Part shown: positions 1 through 10,830 of the stretch, piece after piece
Numbering within the stretch: position 1 is the stretch's first letter
Layout of the letters: every line of letters starts with the position of its first letter
NCBI GenBank assembly: GCA_024364805.1
Contig: CM044497.1
Location: 129,503,268 to 129,525,473, forward strand
Source of the DNA: Euprymna scolopes
Lineage: Eukaryota > Mollusca > Cephalopoda > Sepiida > Sepiolidae
DNA length: 22,206 nucleotides
Direction of reading: 5' to 3'
Made by a program: the position numbers and the translations under genes
The notes under the pieces: generated by a model
Database searches by the model: none
The model's input: the letters and a program-made list of their open reading frames with translations, nothing else
What the model was told of the DNA's origin: nothing

Positions 1-22
1 TATATATATATATATATATATA
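1..22. repeat. (TA)n microsatellite, cut by window edge
   Basis: Eleven TA dinucleotides are seen at the left edge. The tract probably continues outside the window. It directly abuts the dispersed repeat that begins at about 24. Confidence 0.9.
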
Positions 23-23
23 A

Positions 24-120
24 GGGATGGAACGATTCCAAAAGTTTTCCTGTTTCCGATACAATTACCGATTGTGTTCTAAATTCCCGATTCCGATACA
101 TGTACCGATGCCGATTCTTT
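24..120 (+). repeat. CGAT-rich dispersed repeat, inverted partner at 11208-11300
   Basis: The stretch carries repeated CCGAT/GATTCC words and closely matches the reverse complement of 11208-11300. Shared blocks include GATGG.GCGATTCC near the outer end, AATTACCGATT, and GTTCTAAATTCCCGATTCCG. The outer end looks like the terminus of a DNA transposon, in the style of hAT family ends starting near GTGATGGG. No transposase is seen nearby. From about 121 to 350 I see only AT-rich sequence with no gene; the similarity to the partner copy fades there. Confidence 0.5.
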
Positions 121-349
121 AAACATTTCTATATATTAAATAAGTGAATTAATTCTTTTTTATAGTGTAGCAACATAATAGTTAACAAAGCCTTCCTTCA
201 TGTCAAGAATGAGTGTATACATAATAAAGTATCTATTTAGAAACCCGTTCTTACCATGAAGATAATGTAATCTGTTAACTAATCTCTGTCTTCTCTTTAT
301 GAAAGAATGTCTGTATTTTTCTCCCAAATATAAAGATTTGATCAATCAT

Positions 350-1815
350 TAGATTGATTAGCTTTGCTGCAAAAGAACAATTTGATACATATAATAAGAA
401 TTGTGATTTCGTTTATCAACGTCTTCCTAAACATATATGGAATTCATTTCCAGAGGATTCCCTCAATCCCGACTCAAAACCAGGAGCTTCAAAGATCATG
501 GGGTTTTCCAAGGATGTTGGTGGCACCTACATTAGCAGAGGTCTGTAGGTCGCCTAAAACATCGGGGATTTTTAGTGTTCTCAATTGTTCTTCTAGACGA
601 CTTGATATTACTCCTAGGTTACTAACTACGACTGGGATTATTTGTGTTTTAACCCCGTGTATACGCCTTATCTCCAAGTCACATGAAGCATAATTGCTCC
701 ACTTCTCGTTTACGTTCTCTCTCACATTCCTGTCCTAGGATACTGAAAAGCCTACAATTTATCAGTTTTATTTAGACTTTGTCAATGACAACAAAATCCG
801 GACGATTATGTTCCACTTGTTTGGTCATTATGACACTTTTATTCCACCATAGCTCTACATTGCCATCCTCACTTTTTCTCTCTTCATCACCCCCCCCCAA
901 CCACTTTCCAGCACACTTCACCCCAATCTTTTTATAGACCTCCCAATATATCCGGAGTCCCATGCGACCGTGTCTTTTGCGGTACTCTTTCTGGGCCAAT
1001 CCCCTTCACCCTGATGGAAGGTGTGCAATTAAATCATGTCTTACCACAAATTTGGCATTGGCAACAACTTCTTTTCTTAGAACCACTTTTTGAACAGTCT
1101 TGTTCCTAATGCCTGCTCTTATGCTGCACAAACAAAAGCTTCAGTACCCTCAGCCAGATACCCAGCTCTAAGCCATTGCCATGACCTTCGATCAGCCACG
1201 TCTGCTATATCCTAGAAGAACTTTCTGTGCATTTTCTTCTTAGTCAGTTCCGCTGCTCTTTCTCTATCCATACGTTTCAAATACTCAGCCTTGTTCTCAC
1301 ATACCTCCACTTCATTGGCCACAACATTAAGCATCCACTCCTCACTTCTAACCACATGCTCCTTCAACGACATCTCAGTCCTAACACAATCTTTTACGCT
1401 TTTCAATCCTCTTCCGCCTTTTTTACTTTTTTGATACAGCCTCGTTGCGCTACTTCGAATGTGGAATATACCAAGCATTGCTAAAACTTTTCTTGTTTAG
1501 ATATCCATGGCATGCAATTTCTTGTCAGACCATTCTAAAATTCCCACACTGTATCTCAAAACACTGACTGCCCATGCATTCCCTGCTTTCATTAGGTTTC
1601 CTCCATACAATTTCGACTTCGGAATTAGTTTCACTCTTCTAAGATACTCCTTCCTGACTTTCTCGTTCATCTCTCTGTTCATGATGCCTACACCCTCGAA
1701 CACTCACAAATACTTATACTCTGTATCTTCTATATCTTTCATAATTTCTCCATTTTGCAGCAATAATCCGTACGAATGAATCTTTACTCCTCTTTTCAGC
1801 ACTAGCACCGCACAT

Positions 1816-1830
<15 letters not shown>
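350..1830 (-). mobile_element. 5'-truncated LINE with restriction-like endonuclease (R2/R4/Dong-like group)
   Basis: This is the 3' part of a non-LTR retrotransposon read on the minus strand. From its 5' side (about 1830) downward it shows a piece of the region after the reverse transcriptase core (CAVLVLKRGVKIHS, then DIEDTEYKYL), KVRKEYLRRVKLIPKSKLYG, and WAVSVLRYSVGILEWSDKKL. Next come KKGGRGLKSVKDCV, a CQICG zinc-type motif at about 1050, and an endonuclease block EHNRPDFVVIDK at about 780-810, which carries the PD of the PD-(D/E)XK fold. It ends with TQIIPVVVSNLGVISSRLEE at about 620-650. All of these are typical of LINEs with a site-specific or restriction-like endonuclease rather than an APE nuclease. 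The polymerase core with its YxDD box is absent, so the copy is 5'-truncated. The 3' edge is placed only approximately. Confidence 0.85.
489..1830 (-). pseudogene. LINE ORF remnant: thumb region, zinc motif, restriction-like endonuclease, C-terminus
   Basis: The coding trace lies in several frames on the minus strand. The longest open pieces are at 1704-1895, 1497-1703, 1212-1478, 772-999 and 489-725. Their order matches one protein read from N- to C-terminal side, so frameshifts and stops have broken a single ORF. Between 999 and 1212 the family pattern continues as SWQWLRAGYLAEGTEAFVCA, in another frame. Between 772 and 725 the expected catalytic lysine region of the endonuclease is not recoverable, so the enzyme is dead. 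Plus-strand ORFs over the same interval are shadows. Confidence 0.8.

Positions 1831-1875
<45 letters not shown>
1817..1875. repeat. (TAA)n microsatellite at the LINE 5' truncation point
   Basis: About twenty TAA units lie exactly where LINE homology stops. Either the LINE inserted next to the tract, or the tract grew from the junction. From 1876 to 2202 I see AT-rich sequence and no gene. Confidence 0.9.
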
Positions 1876-2195
1876 GTAAATTTGTAGGCTACCATCTTTA
1901 GCTAAATCGCTCTCCAAAAATGAGATTCTAGCTTTTTTTAGATGGTTACATGGGCGAAAGAAAAACAAACGATTACTTTTAAATTTTGAACAAGAAATCA
2001 GTTTTGTACATAAATTTTACATAAAATGCCCATCAGTTCCAGCCGATTCTATCATTTTGGAGAAATTCGCAAAGTTATTTATCATTAATCTAATCAAATC
2101 GCCGAAAAATCTAAAATTAATAGAAATACTAGTATGAACTTACATTTATTTTGATTATTGACATTTACTTCATGTTTTACAATTAACATTTTTCT

Positions 2196-2318
<123 letters not shown>

Positions 2319-2525
2319 ACGTACTGTGTGTCATTTTAGAAGGTACCAAATATGAGAGTATGTTACGTTGTTCTTATTTTAGACGGGATGACGTATGAAT
2401 TTGTTGTTATTCATGTTTATTGAGAGTCTTAGAGTGATAGAGACAGTCTTAGGAATGTTCATGTTGTTGAGTGCTTATATATATTCATTATGAGTGCCCA
2501 TATTGTTGGCAGATGGAGACATTGG

Positions 2526-3012
2526 TGAGATATAGAGACAGGGTACATATAAAGAGAGAGACAGCTCTTATATATAACGAGACAGGCAGGTACAGATTTT
2601 TACAGGAGTACCAAGCCTGTAATGCAACTAGAAGAGATTTTTGAATATCTTGATAGATAGACTGAGAGTGCGTTTGACATTTACGTTTGACAGTTGTACA
2701 TATAATATAAACACATTCCAACATGCGCGATTTGCACGTTTTGAAACCATTTCTGACGATCAGGAAATTTTCCATTCTCTTTGTTGTTTTACAAAGGAAT
2801 TTAATCTACTTGCCTAATTCTGTAACCGATATTTTATTATGCATTCTTTCTAAGAATTGTGAATAGTTTCCAGCCAAATTTGCATTTATTAAATATTTTA
2901 ACAGAATCAACAATTTAACTGGACATTCTATTTAAACCTATTGTTCCTTAAAACTTAATCAATCCTTGTTTTATCTGATATAATTTTCATCTAACTAATT
3001 CTCTTTTATTTC
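2526..3012. repeat. Unclassified dispersed repeat, copy A
   Basis: It is a direct copy of 5126-5917. Both start with GAGATATAGAGACAG and share GCGTTTGACATTTACGTTT, TTCCAACATGCGCGATTTGC, CCGATATTTTATTATGCATT and TATCTGATATAATTTTCAT. Copy A is shorter because a block of about 316 bp that lies inside copy B (5297-5612) is missing here, between ATAAACACA and TTCCAACATG. I could not assign a class. A short frame beginning MRDLHVLK is shared by both copies, but it is not convincing as a gene. Confidence 0.75.
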
Positions 3013-5125
3013 CATGTTTCAAAAAAAAAATGTACGCATTTTTTAATTTTAGTATATTTTTTCTATATAACCACTTGGCTAAGAAAGATCAGACGCCATA
3101 AAACAAAAACGAAACTTTTTTTTCCAAGTCAGCGCTTTTCTAACTGACTTCATAATTTTATTTTTTAGACCAAAATCTCTATCTGATCTCCCTGGCATAT
3201 TCCTTTTAGGTGTAGGGTAGTACCTCGTATAACTCACGTCAGCTGCTTCATCCAGGCACCCTTATGCCGTAAACTGAGGTCTCATTTTACCTCTTACGAA
3301 ATCGACGACTCTTCGTCCAAATGTGTCCTTGATCCTTTCTTCCGTATTGGTCTTCTTTAAATTAGAGCTTTGTTTTTTTTTAACTACCTTATCTTTTTGG
3401 GACATTCTCAAAGCTCATTTATCTTTGGGGTTGGCTTCCAAAGTTTAAGATATACCTTTCATCCACTGATTCGCTCGGATTTCCTTGTTTGGACCCTTGG
3501 AACTTGATGGAGACTTAGAAAATATCACCCTTAACTAACTAACTCCTTTGCGCCAAAATACCTATTTGCGCACTAAATTCTATCTAATGGCCCGATTTTT
3601 GTGATTTTTCCTTTTTTTTTTCATCAGAGCGTCCAAGATCCAGCAGAGGTATCCCACATTCATGCGTCTCTAAAAAAATACAAGGTTATATCTTCCTACG
3701 TACTTACGGTATATTTTACCTTTCTCTCACTTCATTATGCTATATGTGATTAGCCTTTTGACTCTCATAGCCCTGTTTCATAAGGATTCTCGTATCCTTC
3801 CAACGCCTGCTTTTTTAAATTATTGTGTCGAAACTTATCCTCTGCTCGAAACCATTACATGCGGCATGCTTTAAAAGCACACAATATTGCAGGTTCCCAT
3901 CTGTATTTTTCTAATTAGGGGCACCTCTAGTGCTTATCATCTCCCTACCACGTTACTCTTCTTGGGAAAATGTTATGGGCATCATAAAAAAAAACTAATT
4001 GTCAAAAAACATTTCTTTCTTTCGGCTTATCACATCTGAAACTCTCAAATTACCCGTTTATGTAATTTATCTTGTCCCCTCTCTAAAATTCTAAGTCAAC
4101 CATTGTCTTAATTTGTTTAATCTTTATTTATTTTCCCATTACTTTTTTCTTTTGATTTTAATGTATATTTAATTAAAACTTTGAATTCCTGATGTGAAAT
4201 ACAATAACACATACATTTAAGACAATTTACAATATTTGTTCAACATCATAACATTTTCAAAACAAAATATATCATTAATACATTTAACTGAATTTACACA
4301 AAACTATGATCAACAATTATAACTTTTTTTCATTGAAGAAGAAAAAAAAAATTTTTCATAACAAACAACAACAAAAAATAACTGGAACAGTTATTTATTT
4401 ATTTTTAAGTATCTATATAGAGCCATTATTAAAAATTGTCCCTTTTCTCAAGAACAAAACAAATAAAACACACACACAAAGCCGAAAAGTTCAACCATGA
4501 ACACAAAATTGATTTTCATTTCTCCATTTTTTTTGTTAATAAGCGCATTTCATTCTACTTTATAATAACACACGATTTTAAAAGTACCTTCGGCTTTGAC
4601 ACAAGATTGTTACAAATGATTGACAGATTAAATTCAACAATTCTTCCAAACGATTTCATATTGACACAAATTTTCTAATTGACACCTCATAAAAATTTCA
4701 AAACAATAATGTATGCCCCCAATCTCTCCATTTGTGTGTATGTGTATATTTTTTTAAACAAAACAATCCATTTATCACTGAATTACGCGTCATTTTTTTC
4801 ATTCATCTCTATTACTATATTTTTGTGACATATCAGCCATTTTTTAATTTGTCTTGTATACTTTTGTTCCATTGTATGTGTGTGTTCGTTTTTTCTTTTT
4901 TTTTCTTTTTTTTCTTAATTATTTTTTTTTTTCAATATCGTCTAGTATGTTTCCGCGGTATTTTTATACTGGACCCTCTAACGTTGTGTTTTATCCGGTG
5001 CAACCGAAGTTTCTTTTTTTTCAAACCCACCCTTGCTTGAGTGGACTAGTCACGTTCACCAAATATGCGTATATGTTACATATTGTTTTATTAAGTGTTC
5101 TTGCTTGTTGAATGTTCATATTGTT
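3013..5125. other. AT-rich interval between the two direct repeats, no defensible gene
   Basis: There are long T and A runs, especially at 4320-4350, 4540 and 4880-4935, and no RNA gene. Open frames at 4306-5111 are homopolymer-driven (Phe/Lys rich) and I do not accept them. The only protein-like signal is the minus-strand trace given separately for about 3130-3910. Confidence 0.6.
3130..3910 (-). pseudogene. Weak protein-like trace of unknown identity
   Basis: On the minus strand several short stretches read like ordinary protein: about 3800-3840 (AEDKFRHNNLKKQALEGYEN), about 3610-3660 (GYLCWILDALMKKKGKI), about 3390-3410 (MSQKDKVVKKK) and about 3170-3320 (TFGRRVVDFVRGKMRPQ, later RYYPTPKRNMPGRSDRDF). 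They are mixed-composition residues in a region otherwise made of homopolymers, and they succeed each other in one direction. They are not in one continuous frame. I do not recognise the family. It may be a decayed element interior or a retrocopy of a host gene, or chance. Confidence 0.25.
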
Positions 5126-5917
5126 GAGATATAGAGACAGGTCTTATATATGACGAGACAGACAGGTAGGGTACAGATTACGACAGGGGAGCCTAGCCTG
5201 TCATTCAATGAGAGGAGATTTATGAATATCTTGATAGATATACCGAGATTGCGTTTGACATTTACGTTTTGACAGTTGTACATTTTTATAAACACAAAGT
5301 TCATATTAATACAATTTCACTTTACGTTTGTTTTGGTAGAATGACACAACACAAGGCGGCAGTTATAAAAACACATGATGAAACGTTTATTTTTTCGACC
5401 GGTCGGACATGATTCTGTATTTCAGGGATTCAAAGTTGTTTACATGGTTCCTCTAAGCCTCCCGCTTCCCAGAGGGTGCCTCGACTCTAACGGGGAATCG
5501 GTCTCCTCTGCTTCTCTGATCTGATTGATCTAATTCTCTTCTAACTAACTTCGAACTTTTTCCTATATTGAGAAATCAGACGTATGTCTGGTCAACGTGA
5601 CAACTCACGTGTTTCCAACATGCGCGATTTGCACGTTTTGAAACAATTTCTGATGACCAGGAAATTTCCCATTCTCTTTGTTGTATTACAAAAGAATTTA
5701 ACCTACTTGTCTAATTCTATAACCGATATTTTATTATGCATTCTTTCTAAAAATGTGAATAGTTTCCAGCCAAATTTTTATTTATCAAATATTTTAACAG
5801 AATCAACAATTTAACTAGACATTCCATTTAAACCTATTGTTCTTAAAAACCTATCTACAGGGTTCAATTCTTGTTTTATCTGATATAATTTTCATTTAAC
5901 TAATTCTCTTTTATTTT
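5126..5917. repeat. Unclassified dispersed repeat, copy B (longer)
   Basis: This is the direct partner of 2526-3012, with roughly nine in ten bases shared by eye. It contains an additional block at about 5297-5612 that includes CGACCGGTCG (a palindrome) and a comparatively GC-rich section at about 5450-5520. The pair sits about 2.6 kb apart in the same orientation, so LTRs of a small element are one possibility. However, I cannot see clean TG...CA ends, a primer site or target duplications. Confidence 0.75.
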
Positions 5918-5953
5918 TAACTTACATGAAAAGGAGACAGCCCTTTTCATTTA

Positions 5954-5968
5954 ACACACACACACACG

Positions 5969-6009
<41 letters not shown>
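5954..6009. repeat. (CA)n(TA)n compound microsatellite
   Basis: A CA run passes into a TA run. From 6010 to 6572 the sequence is AT-rich with no gene seen. Confidence 0.9.
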
Positions 6010-6012
<3 letters not shown>

Positions 6013-6571
6013 TTCAATGAACTTATACATGTATCAACTTTTTGCATTTTATCACACATATACATAAACTCATTGTGAGATTTTCATCTATATTGTCCAA
6101 AGTCAATAAATAAAACAAAACGTTAATTATTTAATGAGAAGTTGATGACTATACATTGAATCTAAAGCCGGTGTCGACGAAATTGAAAATACGTTTTCAG
6201 ATCATTTTAAATTTTTTAATAATCAACTGTTAACTTCATGAGAAACGTTTACTCAGGAAATAAGCGAGTGAATTCTAGAATATTTACAATCATTTCTTAT
6301 CATTACTTATTACTACAAAAATCCTTTATGATGCAACGTGGTATTACATATTAAGATCTCACCTATGGGTTGAATATGTCATTTACAGATTATTCAGGTA
6401 AAATATTACACTTGCAGTATTATGCTATATTTGAATATTTTAAGTACTTGAAGCATTCAAACATTTTACGATAATTATTGCATTCAGTGTTCAATGAAGT
6501 AAATGTTTGTTATCTTATTTACGTTTTAAATAGAACGCGCCGTTTACAAACTATTAATATACATACCATCC

Positions 6572-6572
<1 letters not shown>

Positions 6573-6649
<77 letters not shown>
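6573..6649. repeat. (TA)n microsatellite
   Basis: This is a pure TA run. The open frames on both strands that cross it are alternating Tyr-Ile artefacts. From 6650 to 7119 I see no gene and no recognisable repeat. Confidence 0.95.
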
Positions 6650-6656
<7 letters not shown>

Positions 6657-7121
6657 ACATGAATCAATATTTGGGAATAATAAAAACTTAAAGCACAAAC
6701 ACGTTAACATGAATTGACGGAATTTAAGATTAAATGCTACCAAAAATATTGATATGCTGTATAAGACGAAAATGTCAGAAACAACAGGCCGCAAAAATGT
6801 AGGCGTCTGTTTGAAGTCAAGGCGAGAAAGAAAAGAGATCGACTTTGATTTTTCCTATGCGTACGGGACTATTCTATTTTTATATTAAATTCCGCTCATT
6901 TTTTATTCAACTTTTGCTTTGAAGTTCGTTTAAAGGATACTTGTGCTATTATATTTTGTTTGCATCCTAATCAGTCTGGCACAAGGTTGAGAACTCTGAA
7001 CGTTTTCTTTGGCGCATGCATTTTATAAAAGATGATCCTGTATAACAGACACCCTGAGTTTTTTTTTTAAAACATTGATTTAGTCGGCGAAAGTTGGGTT
7101 GGTCAATTGGAGGTAACACTA

Positions 7122-7395
7122 TACCATTTCAAGTTCAAAATGATAATAATCAACTACAAAATGGACTTATTTTCAAGTAAAAAAAATAAATCAACTTCAA
7201 AATTAATGAATCCATTTCAAAATAGAAAAATCAACTTTGAAATGGATTAATCAACTTCAAAATGGGACAATCAACTTTAAAATTGATTAATCAACTTCAA
7301 AATGGACTTATTTGCAAGTAAATAAATTAATCAACTTCAAAATAGAACCATCAACTTTTAAATGGATTAATCAACTTCAGAATGGGACCATCAAA
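7122..7395 (+). repeat. Left inverted end with TCAACTTCAAAATGG-like repeats
   Basis: About ten imperfect copies of a TCAACTTCAAAATGG-like unit alternate with GATTAA or GGACCA linkers. A longer unit containing CTTATTTTCAAGTAAA appears at 7164 and again at about 7307. Such subterminal repeats often serve as transposase-binding sites; that role is inferred. Confidence 0.8.
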
Positions 7396-7497
7396 TTTAA
7401 AACTCAATTTCTAATTAAAAAAAAACAACCCCAAAACAAGGAACAATCAACTTCTAAATGGATTATTCGAATTGAAATATTTTTTTAGTAAATTGAT

Positions 7498-7551
7498 AAT
7501 TCTTTTTTCAATTAACTTACCCCATGAGTAAGGTAATTGACTGAAAAGAAT
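7498..7551. repeat. Internal palindrome 1 of the transposon
   Basis: ATTCTTTTTTCAATTAACTT at the left pairs with AAGGTAATTGACTGAAAAGA at the right, around a very short loop near CCCATGA. The pairing is imperfect. It would form a cruciform or hairpin. Confidence 0.6.
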
Positions 7552-7630
7552 GAAACAGAAATGAGAAAGGCAAATGAAATTTATGAAAGTGGTGTTATCT
7601 TAGTTACTAATAACTAGGGCTATAACAACA

Positions 7631-7779
7631 GCATATTCTTTTCGTTGTTTTGACTCTCGAGTGTGTATCCGTTTTTATCTTATATGCTGTTATATAGAGT
7701 GATATGGTTCTCAGTTGATTAACTGCGTCTAATTGTGTCGGATATTTATTCGAGAGTCAAAATAATGAAAAGAATATGC
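7631..7779. repeat. Internal palindrome 2 of the transposon, about 41-bp arms
   Basis: The left arm 7631-7671 (GCATATTCTTTTCGTTGTTT and onward) is the near reverse complement of the right arm 7739-7779, with a 67-bp spacer. The right arm is the coding one: it runs straight into the transposase catalytic block. The left arm therefore looks like an inverted copy of transposase sequence. Confidence 0.75.
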
Positions 7780-8123
7780 CTTACTGATAACGCATCTTGT
7801 CACACTTCAATTGAAAAAGTTATGGGGAGAGGACGAATTTTTGCAACACAACAATTGCCCATGATAGTCCAATGCTTAATCCAATTGAAAAGGTTTGGTC
7901 AATCATAAAAGCTGACATAAAATGAAGTATGACAGACACAATTGTTGGCATTTTAAGGGATGATGGTCAGGGATCTTAAACAACTGAATAATTTCGCCTC
8001 AGCAAGTTAGAAGCGATGACCCCCGAGGCTATTAATAATATTTCTTCTGGGACTTGCACTAACTTCATATTTGGAATACAGAGATTACTTCCCCTTGTGA
8101 TTAACTTAGATGATTTCCTTTGA
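7741..8123 (+). pseudogene. Remnant of DDE transposase, C-terminal half
   Basis: The transposase would cut and rejoin the element ends in the nucleus. Visible here is the second catalytic aspartate in TDNASCHTSIEKV (GAT at 7786-7788). The third catalytic residue lies in SPMLNPIEKVWSIIKADIK (Glu codon at 7887-7889), about 33 residues further on, as in DD34E-type enzymes. A one-base frameshift at about 7858 separates the two blocks, and a stop follows ADIK. The tail then reads RLSKLEAMTPEAINNISSG and ends in LDDFL with a stop at 8121-8123. The N-terminal DNA-binding half and the first aspartate are missing; that space is occupied by the palindromes. The copy cannot be active. Confidence 0.8.
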
Positions 8124-8239
8124 ACATTTATATTATTTTGTATCCCTTTGACGTAAAAATAGAATAATTAATATTAAATTTATTATATTATAATGATTTA
8201 TTATATTACCTCTTATATCATAATTATTTATCATAATAA

Positions 8240-8410
8240 TTCTCAATTTGAAGTTGATTATCGCTCAATTTGAAATCGATTGCTTCTCATTTTGAAGTTG
8301 ATTAATCTATTTTGAAGTTGAGTGTTCCATTTTGAAAGTGATTAATTTTTTTTACTTGAAAATAAGCCCATTTTGAGGTTAATTATTATTATTTTGAACT
8401 TGAAATGGTA
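8240..8410 (-). repeat. Right inverted end of the transposon
   Basis: The reverse complement reads TACCATTTCAAGTTCAAAAT, then CTTATTTTCAAGTAAAAAAA, then several TCAACTTCAAAATGA-like units, in the same order as the left end. It is shorter than the left end because it carries fewer repeat units. Between 8124 and 8239 the element is AT-rich and non-coding. Confidence 0.8.
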
Positions 8411-8412
8411 TA

Positions 8413-8561
8413 AATTCTTCTAGACTAGTACAAGCAAAACACCAATCTTCCTGATGGCCCAGCATCCGGTTTAATTCTGCTGAATTAACAAGAGTGAAAT
8501 AGATAATACCATTGCCACAAGATACTTCCCCGTCACAACTGCAAAAATCTAACGCTGTCAT
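8413..8561 (-). CDS. Short Cys-containing open frame, doubtful
   Basis: From an ATG at 8559-8561 the minus strand reads MTALDFCSCDGEVSCGNGII and later GHQEDWCFACTSLEEF, before running into the transposon end. Composition is protein-like (five Cys in about 50 residues, no homopolymers), unlike most frames here. I do not recognise it. A host exon, a piece of an older element or chance are all open. The frame continues into the transposon up to 8379, but that part is not counted. Confidence 0.2.
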
Positions 8562-9709
8562 CTCATCTGACTAGGATATTCATGCGACTTAGGACCGCTT
8601 TTGAATTTGATATCCCGTAGAAACTTCCTCCTTAGATGGAAACACCACAAGGATGCTAAAATTTAAGAAAGAAATGTTTTCAATGACAAATATTAAAAAA
8701 AAACACACACTGCTTCTGAAATGTCAGTTTGCAAACATAAATAACTTATTTGAAAATCCAGATCATTAAAAAATATCCTAAATGATAATTTCAATTCCAA
8801 TACAACGTCACTCCAATTTTCGACCACCTTATCAAGGTTATGAAACAATTTTATTCTGCCTTATTCAAATATGATTTTTTAAAAAATTTAATCTCTCAGA
8901 GAGAACTTTTATCTTTTATATTCTAAACCCAATCAATATAAATTCGTTACGTCTGTGCGCCCCCCCTCCAACTACCAGTAGAAATTGTGTGCAGTCAAGA
9001 TTTGACCTCAGAGAAAAACTGCCCATTTTCCTCAAATCAAAAAGTCTATTATTACATTCACCTGAAACGCTATCGTTACTATGCAGCCATGTCCTCACGC
9101 TCACGCGCATACACACGCACATACACGCGCGCGCGTACGCGTATTACCATCACATAGCATGTTCTTTATCCTCCCCAATCGAATGGCTGATTGCCAGAAC
9201 CTACCGAAATAACAGATTATGCAGGGAAGTACAAAAGGAAAATGGGAAATTGTTTAAAGCTTTTCAAGATCAGAAAACGGACACTTTCCATACGAAAAAT
9301 AACAATGAAAACATAAAAAGGCTTTTAGATAAAGACAATAAAAAAAGCAACAAAAAAACAAAACAAAAACTAAACAACGATGAGCTTCCAATTAAAAATA
9401 AAACAATAGAAACATTAGAATAATGTGAGTAAAATAGAAAAAAAAAACCTCTCACATAATAGCAGATGTTCTTAAGATGCGTCCACTCAATCTGTGCGCT
9501 TAACGATTAAAATTCTATTAAAAATTAGGTGTGACAGTCTGACGAAAACAGGTAAAAGTGCAATTTAAGACGTGGCAGACCAAAGAAAATGTTATTTCAA
9601 CCTAAGCGTGACAGACAAACCGGCGGACATAAAAAGGTTTGTTTAAACTAAAGTGAAGTGGTTGGCCGTAGTTTAGGGCGACCTGAAGACAATCTTTACA
9701 TTCGCTTTT
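8562..9709. other. Non-coding interval with a (CA)/(CG) tract
   Basis: The interval is AT-rich with A/T runs. A CA/CG-alternating stretch at about 9095-9145 (ACACGCGCGCGCGTACGCGTA) has Z-DNA-prone alternation. A 144-codon plus-strand frame at 8989-9423 crosses this tract and ends in Lys/Asn-rich low complexity; I regard it as chance. Two GTGACAG...GACGAAAA/GGCGGAC words at about 9530 and 9603 recur at 11362. Confidence 0.5.
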
Positions 9710-9897
9710 ACAACGATATGTTGGAGAGAACTTCGTTTTTCCAAGAATTTCTCCACTTAACCTTTATCCTCACCTTAGCATGCTGAGTGCTTAGCAGGTG
9801 GGTATCTAGTATCACTTTCTGACTCTTTGGTATGACGAGACAAATGATTGAACCCTGATCTCCTGGCTTATTAACGAACACTTTTACTATCATTATT
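9710..9897 (-). mobile_element. Probable tRNA-derived SINE
   Basis: On the minus strand the 5' part reads TAGTAAAAGTG (A-box-like), then about 35 bp later GGTTCAATC (B-box-like), the spacing of an internal RNA polymerase III promoter. A tRNA-unrelated body of about 120 bp follows (CAAAGAGTCAGAAAGTGATA, CACCTGCTAAGCACTCAGCA). No clear tail or target duplication is visible, so the ends are approximate. The B box lacks the usual G of GGTTCGA, so it is probably an old copy. Confidence 0.5.
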
Positions 9898-10124
9898 CAT
9901 CTAAAAAAAGATGCGTTTAACAAGCTGCGCATTTATTTGTTAAAACGTTATTTCAAACTTAAGCAATCGACCAAAGTAATGCTATTCTAAGCAACGGCGA
10001 CAGAACAACCGACCGGCAGATAGTGATTCGTGGTCGCAACGAAAACCTGACCTTTACAGCAATATACGTACATGCAAGTCGAAGAGTATACAGGTAAGGT
10101 AACAAAAGGCGTTAAAGATAAAAA

Positions 10125-10830
<706 letters not shown>

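Larger units (their letters stand above)
7122..8410 (+). mobile_element. Dead IS630/Tc1/mariner-type DNA transposon with long repetitive inverted ends
   Basis: The element begins TACCATTTCAAGTTCAAAAT and ends with the reverse complement of that sequence at 8410. It is flanked on both sides by TA (7120-7121 and 8411-8412), the target duplication of the Tc1/mariner superfamily. The first 75 bp or so of each end match well. Inside it is a decayed DDE transposase on the plus strand (7741-8123). Total length is 1289 bp, within the normal range for the superfamily. The inverted ends are far longer than the short ends of classic mariners, and are built from repeats of a TCAACTTCAAAATGG-like unit. 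Orientation follows the transposase. Confidence 0.85.

Noticed and set aside
1227-1779. Plus-strand open frames at 1227-1484 and 1507-1779
   Set aside because: They are antisense shadows of the minus-strand LINE coding remnant.
4306-5111. Overlapping plus-strand frames
   Set aside because: They are driven by A and T runs (Lys and Phe blocks) with no recognisable motif.
7139-7395. Regularly repeated units as a CRISPR-like array
   Set aside because: The units are imperfect, the spacing is irregular, they recur inverted at the other transposon end, and the DNA is eukaryotic in character.
8989-9423. Plus-strand open frame of 144 codons
   Set aside because: It crosses a CA/CG repeat and ends in Lys/Asn low complexity; no motif was recognised.
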